Source: Pseudonocardiales bacterium (GTDB lineage: Bacteria > Actinomycetota > Actinomycetes > Mycobacteriales > Pseudonocardiaceae). From it: a DNA stretch of 57,102 nt. Shown piece after piece: positions 41,370 through 50,170 of the stretch. Position numbers and translations under genes: made by a program. Position 1 is the first letter of the stretch. Every line of letters begins with the position of its first letter. The notes under the pieces were generated by a model that worked only from the letters and a program-made list of their open reading frames with translations, was not told the origin of the DNA and did not search any database. The stretch lies in the NCBI GenBank assembly GCA_019241525.1, contig JAFAWY010000094.1:1-57102 (forward strand). The letters are read 5' to 3'.

Positions 41370-42284
41370 ATGGTGCGGATCACGGAGTTGCCGCGGGTAG
41401 CCGAGCTGGGGCAGGTCACTGCGCTTCTGGCCGGGGTGATCGCCGCGCTGGCCGCAGCCGTTCCCCCCGCGGCTGCCGCCACGACGGCCGCCACGTCACC
41501 CGCTGATGGCGCGGCGCGCGCGCAGGCGCCGCCGATGGCACGTATGGTCGACTACGTTGCCCTGGGCGATTCCTACTCGTCTGGGGTCGGTACCGGCGTT
41601 TACGACCCGGCAAGTGGCAACTGTGCCCGCAGCCCGCTGTCCTACCCACCGCTGTGGGCGAGCGAACATCACCCGGCCACCTTCCGGTTCGTCGCGTGCT
41701 CCGGAGCCACCACCGGCGATGTGCGCGGCAGCCAGATCACCGCGCTGGATTCCAGTACCGACCTGGTGACGGTCACTATCGGCGGTAATGACGCCGGATT
41801 CGGGCCTGTGCTGCGGACGTGCACGGTCGCGTCAAGTGACAACGTGTGCATCGCTGCAGTGGACGCGGCGGAGTACTTCGCCCGTTCGGAGCTTCCGGGT
41901 CGCTTGGCCCGTACTTACGCTGCGATCCGGGCCGCCGCCCCGAGGGCCAGGGTGATCGTGCTGGGCTACCCGAGATTATTCGACCTCGCGCCGGGCTGCG
42001 CTGACCCGTTGGCGCCGAACCTGGCCCGGAGGACGAAGCTCAACGAAGGCGCCGATGTGATCGACAACGTCATCTACAAGGCCGTGGTCCAGCAGCCCGG
42101 CTTCGAGTTCGTCGATGTCCGGGGCCGGTTTGACGGCCATGGTGTGTGCTCGGCTGAGCCGTGGATCAACGGTCCGAGCACGCCCGCGGCCGTCGGCCCT
42201 TATCATCCCACCCAGCAGGGTTACCGGGACGGCTACCTGACTGCGCTGGACGCAACCTCAGCCGGCGACGTGGCAGCAGCTTGA
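41370..42284 (+). CDS. Secreted SGNH-hydrolase-family lipase/esterase
   Basis: A 304-residue secreted esterase. The signal peptide ('VTALLAGVIAALAAAVPPAA') is followed by the GDSL block 'YVALGDSYSSGVGTGVYDP' (nucleophile Ser), block II Gly in 'ACSGATTGD', block III 'VTVTIGGNDAGFGPVL' and the block V His in 'GPYHPTQQGYRDGYL'. Several Cys pairs suggest disulfides, as in actinobacterial secreted GDSL lipases. GGGGAGGG upstream fixes the ATG at 41370. Confidence 0.92.
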   Translation: MVRITELPRVAELGQVTALLAGVIAALAAAVPPAAAATTAATSPADGAARAQAPPMARMVDYVALGDSYSSGVGTGVYDPASGNCARSPLSYPPLWASEHHPATFRFVACSGATTGDVRGSQITALDSSTDLVTVTIGGNDAGFGPVLRTCTVASSDNVCIAAVDAAEYFARSELPGRLARTYAAIRAAAPRARVIVLGYPRLFDLAPGCADPLAPNLARRTKLNEGADVIDNVIYKAVVQQPGFEFVDVRGRFDGHGVCSAEPWINGPSTPAAVGPYHPTQQGYRDGYLTALDATSAGDVAAA

Positions 42285-42478
42285 GCCACTGCTAGAGGGT
42301 TGCCTGGCGGAGTCCCAGGGCCGGTGATGCCAGCGTCTGCGGGCGTAGCGGTACCTGACCAAGGTGTGGCCGCCCTATCGTCATCAGTACAGGCCACCGG
42401 GCAGCAGCGCGTACCCGGACTGCACCGGCAGCAAACAGGGTAACCCGCTGCCAGACGCAGCTGGTAAGGGAGATTTGC

Positions 42479-43873
42479 ATGGCTATCGCGACGATCAACC
42501 CGGCGACCGGCGAGCAGGTGCGCTCATTCGAGCCCCTCACCGATGAGGAACTGGATCGCAAGTTGGCCCGCGCCGCCGAGGTGTTTGGCGAGTACCGGCA
42601 GACGGCATTCGCGCAACGTGCGGCAATGCTGCGCCGCGCCGCGCAGATCCTCGAGAACGAGGTGGATGAGCTGGCTCGGCTGGCCACCCTGGAGATGGGC
42701 AAGACTCTTGCTGCGTCGGTCGCCGAGGTGCACAAATGCTCCGCTGGGTGCCGCTACTTCGCCGATCATGCGGAGGCGATGCTCGCCGACGAGCCCTGGC
42801 CAGTCGAGGGTGCGCGAGTTTTCACCCGGTACGAGCCGCTCGGCCCGGTGCTGGGGATCATGCCGTGGAACTTCCCGTACTGGCAGGTTTTCCGGTTCGC
42901 CGCACCTGCGTTGATGGCCGGCAATGTGGGGCTGCTCAAGCATGCCTCGAACGTGCCGCAGGTGGCGCTGGCGATCGAGGATGTGCTGCTCCGTGCCGGG
43001 TGCGCCGAAGGCGTGTTCCAGACGCTGCTCGTGCCGGCTTCGGCCGTCGAAGGCATTGTCGGCGACGATCGGATCCGCGCGGTGACTTTGACCGGCAGTG
43101 AGGCCGCGGGCCGGCAGGTGGCAGCAGCCGCCGGGCGCAACATCAAGCCCAGCGTTCTAGAACTGGGCGGCAGCGACCCGTTCATCGTCATGCCATCGGC
43201 CGATCTTGCCGATGCCGTGGACAACGCGGTCGCCTCAAGGACGCTCAACAACGGCCAGTCCTGCATCAACGCCAAGCGCTTTATCGTCCACGAGGACATC
43301 GCCGAGGAGTTCACTCGCCGCATGGTTGAGAAGATGGAGGAACTCACCGTGGGGGATCCCACCGATCCTGACACCGACCTAGGACCGCTGTCCTCGGCCG
43401 ATGCTGTGAAGATCATCGATCAGCAGGTCCGTGACACGGTCGCGGCCGGCGCGCGCCTGCTGACCGGCGGCAAGCCCCTCGATCGGCCGGGCTTTTACTA
43501 CCCGCCAACCGTGCTCACCGATATCCCGGACGGTTCTCCCGGCGCCTGTGAGGAGTTTTTCGGGCCCGTCGCGCTGCTCTGGCGTATGTCCAGCATTGAC
43601 GAGGCCATCCGCATCGCCAACGACTCTGCGTTCGGTCTCGGCGGCAGCGCGTGGACCCGGGATCCGGACGAGCAGCAGCGGTTCGTCACCGAGGTGCAGA
43701 CGGGCATGATCTACCTGAACAAGATCACCGAATCGACGCCGGCGGTGCCCTTCGGCGGGATCAGGAACTCCGGCTATGGCCGTGAACTCGGCCACTTCGG
43801 GCCCCGTTCGTTCGTCAACGCCAAAACCGTCTGGATTGCCGGCGAGCCGCAAGCCGGCGGTCCCGTCGAGTAG
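42479..43873 (+). CDS. NAD(P)-dependent aldehyde dehydrogenase, succinate-semialdehyde type
   Basis: A complete 464-residue aldehyde dehydrogenase. 'IMPWNFPYWQVFRFAAPALM' and 'TLTGSEAAGRQVAAAAGRNI' form the cofactor site. The general base is E228 in 'SVLELGGSDPFIV', and the nucleophile is C262 in 'NNGQSCINAKRFIVHED'. The short length and 'CINAKR' context resemble GabD/YneI-type succinate-semialdehyde dehydrogenases, but no gab cluster is adjacent, so the substrate is inferred. GGGAG 9 bases upstream of the ATG. Confidence 0.92.
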   Translation: MAIATINPATGEQVRSFEPLTDEELDRKLARAAEVFGEYRQTAFAQRAAMLRRAAQILENEVDELARLATLEMGKTLAASVAEVHKCSAGCRYFADHAEAMLADEPWPVEGARVFTRYEPLGPVLGIMPWNFPYWQVFRFAAPALMAGNVGLLKHASNVPQVALAIEDVLLRAGCAEGVFQTLLVPASAVEGIVGDDRIRAVTLTGSEAAGRQVAAAAGRNIKPSVLELGGSDPFIVMPSADLADAVDNAVASRTLNNGQSCINAKRFIVHEDIAEEFTRRMVEKMEELTVGDPTDPDTDLGPLSSADAVKIIDQQVRDTVAAGARLLTGGKPLDRPGFYYPPTVLTDIPDGSPGACEEFFGPVALLWRMSSIDEAIRIANDSAFGLGGSAWTRDPDEQQRFVTEVQTGMIYLNKITESTPAVPFGGIRNSGYGRELGHFGPRSFVNAKTVWIAGEPQAGGPVE

Positions 43874-44044
43874 GACACGCCGTACATCGTTGCCGGCGTA
43901 CCGATACCGTGTGGGCGCCGGCGGTCGGGCACGGTGGGAGACACGCGGGGCCGACACGCCCGCCGGGAGGTTCGTGGCCGCGTTGAGTGGGGTAGCTGTA
44001 CGCGGCGCGGGGGTCGAGGCAGTAGGAAGCGGGGGCGGTCAGCA

Positions 44045-44224
44045 GTGGTGCTGGACCTGTTGTTGCTTGGATTGGTGTGGTTGGTGGGCCTGACGGCGGT
44101 GCACTGCGTGATGCCGGGGCCGCTGCGCAAACGTGGTGAGCCTGTGCGCGTTGCTGTGGTGACCGCAGCTCGCCTACGACCGCGAACGCCATTGCGGGGC
44201 GCCTTCCGAGCAGCACCGCAGTGA
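44045..44224 (+). CDS. Putative small single-pass membrane protein
   Basis: A 59-residue frame from the GTG at 44045 (or 44048). One hydrophobic helix ('LDLLLLGLVWLVGLTAVHCV') is followed by a basic tail. There is a weak purine-rich upstream site and no family match. A very strong stem-loop 5 bases after the stop supports a real transcription unit. Confidence 0.4.
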   Translation: MVLDLLLLGLVWLVGLTAVHCVMPGPLRKRGEPVRVAVVTAARLRPRTPLRGAFRAAPQ

Positions 44225-44228
44225 TGAG

Positions 44229-44255
44229 GTGGCCGGGCGCCGAGCGCCCGGCCAC
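44229..44255. terminator. Strong bidirectional stem-loop
   Basis: A perfect 12-bp stem GTGGCCGGGCGC / GCGCCCGGCCAC with a 3-base loop CGA. It is placed between the rightward small gene (ends 44224) and the leftward lipoprotein gene (ends 44336), so it may stop both. Confidence 0.7.
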
Positions 44256-44335
44256 ACCGGCGCACCTCCCGTAACTTCGGGAATCGCGGTTCCCTGGTCT
44301 TGCCGTGCCCGCTGTGGGGAAACTTCGATCAGCGC

Positions 44336-45001
44336 TTAGCTGAATTGGTTGGGGAACTGCTTCATGATGCCGTTCGACAGCGTGTCGGCCATTGCCAGGA
44401 TGTGGTCGCGGTAGGCGTTCCAGACACCGACGCTGTCCGCGTAGCGATGGGTCAGTTCGTCGGAGCCCATCTCGACCACCTGGTCCAGGTGCATCTTCAT
44501 CATGTTCTGCGTTGCGTCAAGCGGCCAGTTCCCCGGGTTGGCGTTGTGGAGGAACTCGGCGATCTGGTTGCCGTTGGCGTAGAACGCGGCTTTGGCCTGG
44601 TCCACTTCCCCTGGGTTGCCGGACTTGGCCGCCTTGAGCACCCCGGCGGCAGCCATGATGTGTTGCTGGAGCAGGGCGGTGAGCTTGTTGCCCGCATCGG
44701 CGCCGTAGTAGGGCTTGATGGCGTTGCCGATGTCCGTTTGGTTGGCGAGCAGGCGATCCTGTGTTACCTGCAGGTCCGGGGAGTTGTCCGCGAAGCTGAC
44801 GATAGTCAGGCGAGTCCAGGTGCCGTGGTCTTGCCACAGCGTGCGCATGTTGTCATGCAATGCGCTCGCCTTGGTGTTCGGAGACTGCGTGGTCGTGGCG
44901 TTGGATCCGGATTGTCCGGAGCTGCACGCGGCTGCGGCGAGAGCTACCGCGGCGACGCCGGCTGCCAGCCGCGAGCCGATAGAACGCGAGGTAGTACTCA
45001 T
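44336..45001 (-). CDS. Helical lipoprotein of unknown function
   Basis: A 221-residue lipoprotein with lipobox 'LAAAACSSGQ' (Cys at 26). The mature part is predicted helical: 'MRTLWQDHGTWTRLTIVSFA', 'LTALLQQHIMAAAGVLKAAK', 'FYANGNQIAEFLHNANPGNW', 'MMKMHLDQVVEMGSDELTHR'. Conserved-looking W, H and D residues in the first helix and paired His in later helices could bind metal; this is inference. Strong RBS GAGGGG before the ATG. The promoter lies in a short AT-rich patch (45010-45050). Confidence 0.8.
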   Translation of the reverse strand: MSTTSRSIGSRLAAGVAAVALAAAACSSGQSGSNATTTQSPNTKASALHDNMRTLWQDHGTWTRLTIVSFADNSPDLQVTQDRLLANQTDIGNAIKPYYGADAGNKLTALLQQHIMAAAGVLKAAKSGNPGEVDQAKAAFYANGNQIAEFLHNANPGNWPLDATQNMMKMHLDQVVEMGSDELTHRYADSVGVWNAYRDHILAMADTLSNGIMKQFPNQFS

Positions 45002-45553
45002 GACGACCCCTCTATATATCTATAACGAATTCTATATGTTAATACAAGACTGGGATCTGGGCCAACCCTGGAAGGCGACCAACGGTGGGATGCTGGCTCG
45101 GGCGGCAGGGTCGACGGTGAGTTGATGGCTGCCGCGGTTGCTCTGTCTGATCGTTCTACCCCTGGCCGCAGCGCCGTTACCTGTCGTGCCTGCGTGGTTG
45201 AGGTGGCGAGCCACCGCCCGCAGATCTCCTTTGGTCCACGCCGACCTGCCCTACGGCGTTCGGTGTTCATGGCCGGCCGCTGTCACGGTGAGTTCCCGTT
45301 CGACGCTCGCTTTGTCTTAAAGACTCTCTTTCTAAAACTAGTGGCTATTGACGAAATCTGGGTATGGGCCTAGTGTCTCCGAGTAAAGGATTCGTCCCCA
45401 TGAAGAGATTCCCCATGGCTGTGCATTTGCTATCCGCGCTGCACTCCTACGTCGAGCAAGGGCTCCCGACCCGTCCGTAGGTACCTGACCGCCGCCAGGG
45501 TCGATGGCCATCTAAACAGCATGACACCTTGCCGCAGGTATGGAGGTGGCGGC
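45002..45553. other. Intergenic region with AT-rich promoter patch
   Basis: Bases 45010-45045 are strikingly AT-rich and hold the likely leftward promoter of the lipoprotein gene (TATAGA-type -10). Near 45349 a rightward TTGACG, a 17-base spacer and TAGTGT form a reasonable housekeeping promoter. A 26-codon frame (45401-45481) follows but is not supported further. No other gene is seen. Confidence 0.4.
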
Positions 45554-45844
45554 ATGGATTTCCGAGATTGCTTTCCCAGTTTTCCACTACTGCCGGGTCA
45601 GCCCGACCGGCTCCTGGCTGAACTGCATGAGGTGCAAACGACGCTGGCGATAGTCGAATACTACCTCAACTGCTGGAATGCGTATCTTCCCGCGGAAGAT
45701 ACTCCACCTCGTGGGCGCCACTTTTACGCGGCTCATGAAACTTTGCGCGAGGCTCGCGACATCATCGACGGCATAGTGGAGAAGTTACGCATCCAGGTCG
45801 CCGGGATAACATTAGATCATGACGAGAAGCAGCTGGACGAGTAA
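45554..45844 (+). CDS. Small helical hypothetical protein
   Basis: A 96-residue acidic, helical protein: 'LLAELHEVQTTLAIVEYYLN', 'FYAAHETLREARDIIDGIVE'. The ATG at 45554 has GGAGGTGG about 7 bases upstream and is preferred to the earlier ATG at 45521. No family is recognised. The following 430 bases (45845-46277) hold no convincing gene. Confidence 0.55.
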   Translation: MDFRDCFPSFPLLPGQPDRLLAELHEVQTTLAIVEYYLNCWNAYLPAEDTPPRGRHFYAAHETLREARDIIDGIVEKLRIQVAGITLDHDEKQLDE

Positions 45845-46277
45845 TACCTTCCGCCACCTATTCCATGATCACCAAGGTGGTCCCTGCGGCAAACTTCATG
45901 GTCTGCGATGCGTCCGTCAAGCTCAGGGCGCTCGGCTGCCGCTGGCCAGCACGCCGAGGTCCCGACCCTGCCACCCAGGAAACACCATCTCGAATACCAG
46001 AAGCGGCTGTCGACCTCGATAGCCTAGAGGTGACCTTAAGTCCCTCACGGCATGATCACCTGCCACTTTTGCGCGTTTCTCGCCGCGCAGGGCACCCCGA
46101 CGACCACCGATGATGGTGAACGATCGCTGCCGGTCTCCGCGCACGCTGTCCGCGCGACAAGTCAAGCTTGTGTACTGACACCAATACCTCATTATTCGGA
46201 TGCTTTATGTGGTATCGGGTTCTGCGCGCAAAGGCGTATGGCGTTCGAGTAGGCAATGAAGCGCTCTATTAGCTAGC

Positions 46278-46892
46278 GTGACGAGAGTGCTGATCCTCGT
46301 TCGCCACGGTCAGGTGACGGCCAACGCTCACGGGCTGCTGCTTGGCCGATCTGACCCATCGCTGAACGAGACCGGGCGCCGCCAAGCATGCGCTCTCGCC
46401 GCGGTCCTTCCGCGCCCGGCCCGGCTCGTGTCGAGTCCGCTGTTGCGGGCTCGGCAGACCGCCGTCGAACTGGCCAACGCAGGGTCAGGCAGCCAGTCCG
46501 TCGAGATCGACCCGCGCTGGATCGAGATGGACTACGGCGATATCGAGGGGCACCCGCCAGCGGTACTGCCTGAAGAGACCTGGCGAACGTGGTGGCGGGA
46601 CCCGCACTTTGTGCCCGCTGGGGGCGAATCGGTGGCCGAGGTGGGGGCACGCGTGCGGGAAGCCTGCGCGGAATTGGCCGAAGAGGCTGCCCACGCGGAT
46701 GTGATCGTCGTCAGCCATGTCTCCCCGATCAAGGCCGCGCTGGCGTGGGCGCTCGGGGTGGGCGATGAGGTGGCCTGGCGCATGTACCTCCTCGACGCTG
46801 CGGTCTGCCGGGTCGACACCAGCGGCCCGCACCCGCTGCTGCTGGCCTTCAATGAGGTCCACACCGTCGCCGAGGTGGTGCCTGGCGGCTAG
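46278..46892 (+). CDS. Histidine phosphatase family protein (phosphoglycerate-mutase-like)
   Basis: A 204-residue cytoplasmic phosphatase. The catalytic RHG is in 'LILVRHGQVTANAHGLLLGR', the second Arg in 'LVSSPLLRARQTAVELA', the Glu in 'WIEMDYGDIEGHPPA' and the second His in 'VIVVSHVSPIKAALAWAL'. It fits the broad-specificity group that includes alpha-ribazole and sugar-phosphate phosphatases. GTG start at 46278. It converges on the GT4 gene with 4 bases between stops. A phosphatase next to a sugar cluster may act on a sugar phosphate (inference). Confidence 0.9.
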   Translation: MTRVLILVRHGQVTANAHGLLLGRSDPSLNETGRRQACALAAVLPRPARLVSSPLLRARQTAVELANAGSGSQSVEIDPRWIEMDYGDIEGHPPAVLPEETWRTWWRDPHFVPAGGESVAEVGARVREACAELAEEAAHADVIVVSHVSPIKAALAWALGVGDEVAWRMYLLDAAVCRVDTSGPHPLLLAFNEVHTVAEVVPGG

Positions 46893-46896
46893 AGAG

Positions 46897-47973
46897 TCAC
46901 CACCGCAGGCGGTCACCGCTGACCACGTCACGGAGCATGCCGAACAGCCGGCTGGCGGATTGCTCCCAGGTCGGCAGGGTCGCCGCCCGCCGCCGAGCTG
47001 CCTGGCCCAAGCACCGCCGGTAGGGCTCGTCGTCGATCAGGCGCCGTAGCGCGGCGGTGAGCCCCTCGACGTCACCCGGCCGCAGGATCAGTCCCTCCCG
47101 CTCATGAGTCGCCAAGTGTGGCAGGTTCCCGGCCCGCCAGCCGACGACCGGCAAGCCCGCCGCCATGGCCTCGCCGTACGCCGTGCCGTAGGGCTCCCGG
47201 ATGCTCGGCAGCACGAACACGTCGGCGCTGTGGTAGAGCGTGCAGACCTGTGCCCGGTCCAGCGGGCCGTGTACCACGACTCGCTCGGCCAGTTCGAGCG
47301 CAGCGAGCCGGGCGTGGACCCGCGCGGCGTATCGGCGGTCGACGTCATGACGGCCGGCCAGGTGCAAGGTTGCGGCGTCCGCGGGGAGAGCCGCGACAGC
47401 GGTGAGCAGGTCAAGTAGTCCCTTGCGCGGCACCCAGTTGCCCACGTACAGCAACGCGGCTCGCCGCCCGCGGCGCAGGTCATCGACCACGGGTGGCGGC
47501 GGCCCGGTGTCCCGGCCGGGCGGCACCACCACCGCGCGAGCGCGCAGCTCAGCTGGCAACGCGGGAGCCAGCGCGGCGCTGGCCAGCACCAGCGCTGCGG
47601 CCCGGCGGTAGACGAGCCGATCAAGACCGGCCTGCAGCCAGGTGCGTGCTGAGCTGTGATCGATCCCGCCAGGAGGTTGGTGCAGGATGGCGACCAGGGG
47701 AATCGGCGGTCGGCGCAGCACGAAAAGCGGGGCGAGAAAGGCTGCCGCGATGCTGTCCAGGATCAGGACGTCGGCGAGCGAGCTGGCTCGCCGGAGCACC
47801 ACGCCGGCGCGGGCGGCCGGCAACGGGAACGGCAGCGCGGGAAACGACACGAACCGCAGCCGGACGTTGTGTGCGGCGGCCGCCTCCGCCATCCGCCTGT
47901 GATAGAGGTAGCCGCCGGTCAGCTGGCCGGGGTCACCGAGTGTGATCAGGGAGACAGACAGCATGCGGATCAT
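46897..47973 (-). CDS. Glycosyltransferase family 4 protein (leftward)
   Basis: A 358-residue GT-B glycosyltransferase. The N-terminal acceptor domain has 'SLITLGDPGQLTGGYLYHRR' and the C-terminal donor domain has 'LLYVGNWVPRKGLLDLLTAV', 'ADVFVLPSIREPYGTAYGEA' (E-x7-E type) and 'MAAGLPVVGWRAGNLPHLAT'. The ATG at 47973 is chosen because GGAG lies 8 bases upstream. That makes its 5' end overlap the 5' end of the rightward GT4 gene by 11 bases. A second ATG at 47964 is possible. Confidence 0.9.
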   Translation of the reverse strand: MIRMLSVSLITLGDPGQLTGGYLYHRRMAEAAAAHNVRLRFVSFPALPFPLPAARAGVVLRRASSLADVLILDSIAAAFLAPLFVLRRPPIPLVAILHQPPGGIDHSSARTWLQAGLDRLVYRRAAALVLASAALAPALPAELRARAVVVPPGRDTGPPPPVVDDLRRGRRAALLYVGNWVPRKGLLDLLTAVAALPADAATLHLAGRHDVDRRYAARVHARLAALELAERVVVHGPLDRAQVCTLYHSADVFVLPSIREPYGTAYGEAMAAGLPVVGWRAGNLPHLATHEREGLILRPGDVEGLTAALRRLIDDEPYRRCLGQAARRRAATLPTWEQSASRLFGMLRDVVSGDRLRW

Positions 47974-49054
47974 CCAGGTTGCTCCGACCTCATTCGGTCG
48001 GGAGGGGCTGTTTGGCGGTGGTGAGAGGTACCCACTCGAGCTTGCCCGCGCACTCGCACGCGAAGTCACCTGCGAGTTGGTGACCTTCGGAAGGTCCTCC
48101 CAGCTGGTGGTGGAGCCGGGCGGGCTTCGGGTGCGGATCCTGCGCACGCTGGCTCACCTGCGGAGCCACCCCGCCCATCCGGTCGCGTGGGGCCTGCCTG
48201 CTGCGCTGCATGGGGCCAGCGTCGTGCATACGCATCATTTGCGCAGCGCACCGAGCCGTTTGGCCGCCGTCACCGCATGCATCGCCAGGCAGCGGCTGGT
48301 GGTAACCGATCACGGGTTGGGGGGCGGTGGCTGGGCAGGGCTGCTGCCCCGCCTGTTCGACCACTTCCTGACCGTGTCGCGGCATTCGGCGCAGACGCTG
48401 CGCGCGCCACCCGCGAGGACAACCGTGATCTACGGAGGTGCCGACCCCCGCCGCTTCTTTCCCGACCCTACCGAGCAGCGCAGTGGGGTGCTTTTTGTCG
48501 GCCGGTTGACCCCGCACAAGGGCGTGGACCGGCTGATCCGGGCACTGCCGGCTGGCGCCGAACTGACCTGTGTGGGAACCGGTGGCCACGATCCCCGGCC
48601 CCCGGAAAGTGGCTACGGGCAGCTGCTGCGCCGGCTGGCATCCGGAAGGGAGGTCACCTTCGCGGGTGAGGTCGCCGAGCACGAGCTGCCGGTGCTGTAC
48701 CGCCGCGCCCAGGTGGTCGTGCTGCCGTCCGTGCATCGGACCTGTTACGGCCGCGAAGTGAAGATTTCGGAGTTGCTCGGCCTCACCGTGCTCGAGGCCA
48801 TGGCCAGCGGCACGCCGGTGGTATGCAGCCGGCTTGGCGGGCTGCCCGAGGTGGTCCAGGACGGTACGACCGGGTTTCTGAGCACCCCCGGCGATGTCGA
48901 CGAGCTGCATGACCGGATCGCCACGCTGCTTACCGACGCACGGCTGGCCGCCCGGATGGGCAACCGTGCCCGCGAGCTGGCGCTCGACCGCTACACCTGG
49001 CAGGCATGTGCAGCCCGCTGCCTGGCGGTCTACAACACCCTGTTGCGTGCCTGA
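47963..49054 (+). CDS. Glycosyltransferase family 4 protein (rightward)
   Basis: A 363-residue GT-B enzyme. N-terminal 'APTSFGREGLFGGGERYPLE' is a typical GGGE-R nucleotide-sugar GT4 opening; 'SVVHTHHLRSAPSRLAAVTA' follows. The C-terminal donor site has 'VLFVGRLTPHKGVDRLIRAL', 'GREVKISELLGLTVLEAMAS' (E-x7-E) and 'GTPVVCSRLGGLPEVVQDGT'. The ATG at 47963 follows GGGAG by about 10 bases. It is divergent from and overlapping with the other GT4. Its 3' end is followed after 26 bases by a palindromic repeat copy. Confidence 0.92.
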   Translation: MRIIQVAPTSFGREGLFGGGERYPLELARALAREVTCELVTFGRSSQLVVEPGGLRVRILRTLAHLRSHPAHPVAWGLPAALHGASVVHTHHLRSAPSRLAAVTACIARQRLVVTDHGLGGGGWAGLLPRLFDHFLTVSRHSAQTLRAPPARTTVIYGGADPRRFFPDPTEQRSGVLFVGRLTPHKGVDRLIRALPAGAELTCVGTGGHDPRPPESGYGQLLRRLASGREVTFAGEVAEHELPVLYRRAQVVVLPSVHRTCYGREVKISELLGLTVLEAMASGTPVVCSRLGGLPEVVQDGTTGFLSTPGDVDELHDRIATLLTDARLAARMGNRARELALDRYTWQACAARCLAVYNTLLRA

Positions 49055-49080
49055 TCGCACGACCTCCGCATCACCCCACC

Positions 49081-49142
49081 GCAGTCTGGATGCAGACTGC
49101 TGTTTTTGAGGCACTTTTAACAGCAGTCTGCATCCAGACTGC
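49081..49142. repeat. Double-hairpin palindromic element, copy 2
   Basis: 62 bp, the same length and order as copy 1: hairpin GCAGTCTG-GATG-CAGACTGC (49081-49100), a 22-base spacer starting TGTTTT and ending in CTTTTAACA, then the inverted hairpin with loop CATC (49123-49142). The spacer is similar but not identical to copy 1. It lies between convergent genes, and its right hairpin supplies the last codons of the zinc-dehydrogenase gene (reading SLDADCC). Confidence 0.85.
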
Positions 49143-50139
49143 GAGAGGCGGGGTAGGCGAAGGCGGCGTGCAGCAGGCCGGGTTCGGCGCGGGCTAGGGC
49201 GGCGTAGGCGGCTGCGGGGTCGTCGAAAGCGAACACGTGGGTGGCGAGGACGTGCAGCGGCAGCTCCTTAAGCAACCGGGCCACGGTGGCCCGGCGCCGG
49301 TCACGGGTCCAGTTCGCAGCGAGCCGAGCGGGAATCGTGCTCACCTGAGTGCTGCGGATGGTCAGGCGCCGCCGGTGGAACTCAGCGCCCAACGGCAACG
49401 TGACCGGTCGCACCCCGTACCAGGACGCGACAAGCGCGGTGCCCTCATGAGCGAGCAACGGCAGGGCAGAACCTAGCGCGGCCGGGTCTCCGCTGACCTC
49501 GATGACCAGCGGGACTCCGGCGCCGCCGGTCTCCGCCATCACGCGGCGCTCAAGGTCGTCGGGAACTACCGTGGTGATCCCGAACGCCGCCGCCGCTTCC
49601 CGCCGCCACGGTTTGGGCTCCGCGGCAAGGATCCGGGCCCCCGCCCGCAGCAGCAGTGCCGAGGTCAGGATGCCTACCGCGCCGAGACCGATGACGACAA
49701 CCGGTTGCTCCAGCACCTCGCCGGCATCAAGGGTGATCTGCAAAGAGGTCTCCACCAGCGGGAAGAATGTGCCCAGCCGCGGATCCACTGAGCCCAGCGC
49801 AACGGAGTCCCCAGCATCGACCACGAACCGGTCCTGATGCGGGTGGAATGCAAAGACGATGTCCCCCGCGTCGATGGACGCCCGGGAACGCTCGACCCGC
49901 CCGACACAGCTGTAGCCGTAATGAAACGGGTAGGTGAACCGGTCTGCCAGCGCGGAGATCGATGAGTCGAGCGGAAGCTGCGGGTCGATGTCACCGCGGT
50001 ATGCAAGCAGTTCAGTCCCCGCGCTGATCCCGGAGTACAGGGTGCGCACCAGCAGCTGCCCTTCGTGTGGTTCGGGCACCTCCCGCTCCCGTAGCTCAAC
50101 TTCCTGAGGAGCGATGAACGTCACGGCTCGTGCCTGCAC
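49117..50139 (-). CDS. Zinc-type alcohol dehydrogenase-like protein
   Basis: A 340-residue medium-chain dehydrogenase/reductase. GroES-like N-terminus: 'VELREREVPEPHEGQLLVRT', 'FHYGYSCVGRVERS'. The Rossmann fold has 'VVVIGLGAVGILTSALLLRA' (GxGxxG), then 'LVIEVSGDPAALGSALPLLA'. The structural-zinc Cys loop is not evident, as in the short-loop group. The GTG at 50139 with GGAGG 5 bases upstream is preferred to the TTG at 50151. Its last seven residues are encoded by the palindromic repeat, so the natural C-terminus may have been altered by its insertion. It forms a leftward pair with the FkbM gene. Confidence 0.88.
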   Translation of the reverse strand: MQARAVTFIAPQEVELREREVPEPHEGQLLVRTLYSGISAGTELLAYRGDIDPQLPLDSSISALADRFTYPFHYGYSCVGRVERSRASIDAGDIVFAFHPHQDRFVVDAGDSVALGSVDPRLGTFFPLVETSLQITLDAGEVLEQPVVVIGLGAVGILTSALLLRAGARILAAEPKPWRREAAAAFGITTVVPDDLERRVMAETGGAGVPLVIEVSGDPAALGSALPLLAHEGTALVASWYGVRPVTLPLGAEFHRRRLTIRSTQVSTIPARLAANWTRDRRRATVARLLKELPLHVLATHVFAFDDPAAAYAALARAEPGLLHAAFAYPASRSLDADCC

Positions 50140-50170
50140 GCCCGCCTCCAATCATCTGCCACGTCCGTCA

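Noticed and set aside
45401-45481. 26-codon frame after a possible housekeeping promoter
   Set aside because: Too short, with no signal peptide, repeats or downstream link to support a function.
47990-49114. 374-codon minus-strand frame opposite the GT4 gene
   Set aside because: The plus strand encodes a complete GT4 enzyme with donor-site motifs; the antisense frame has no motif or ribosome-binding site.
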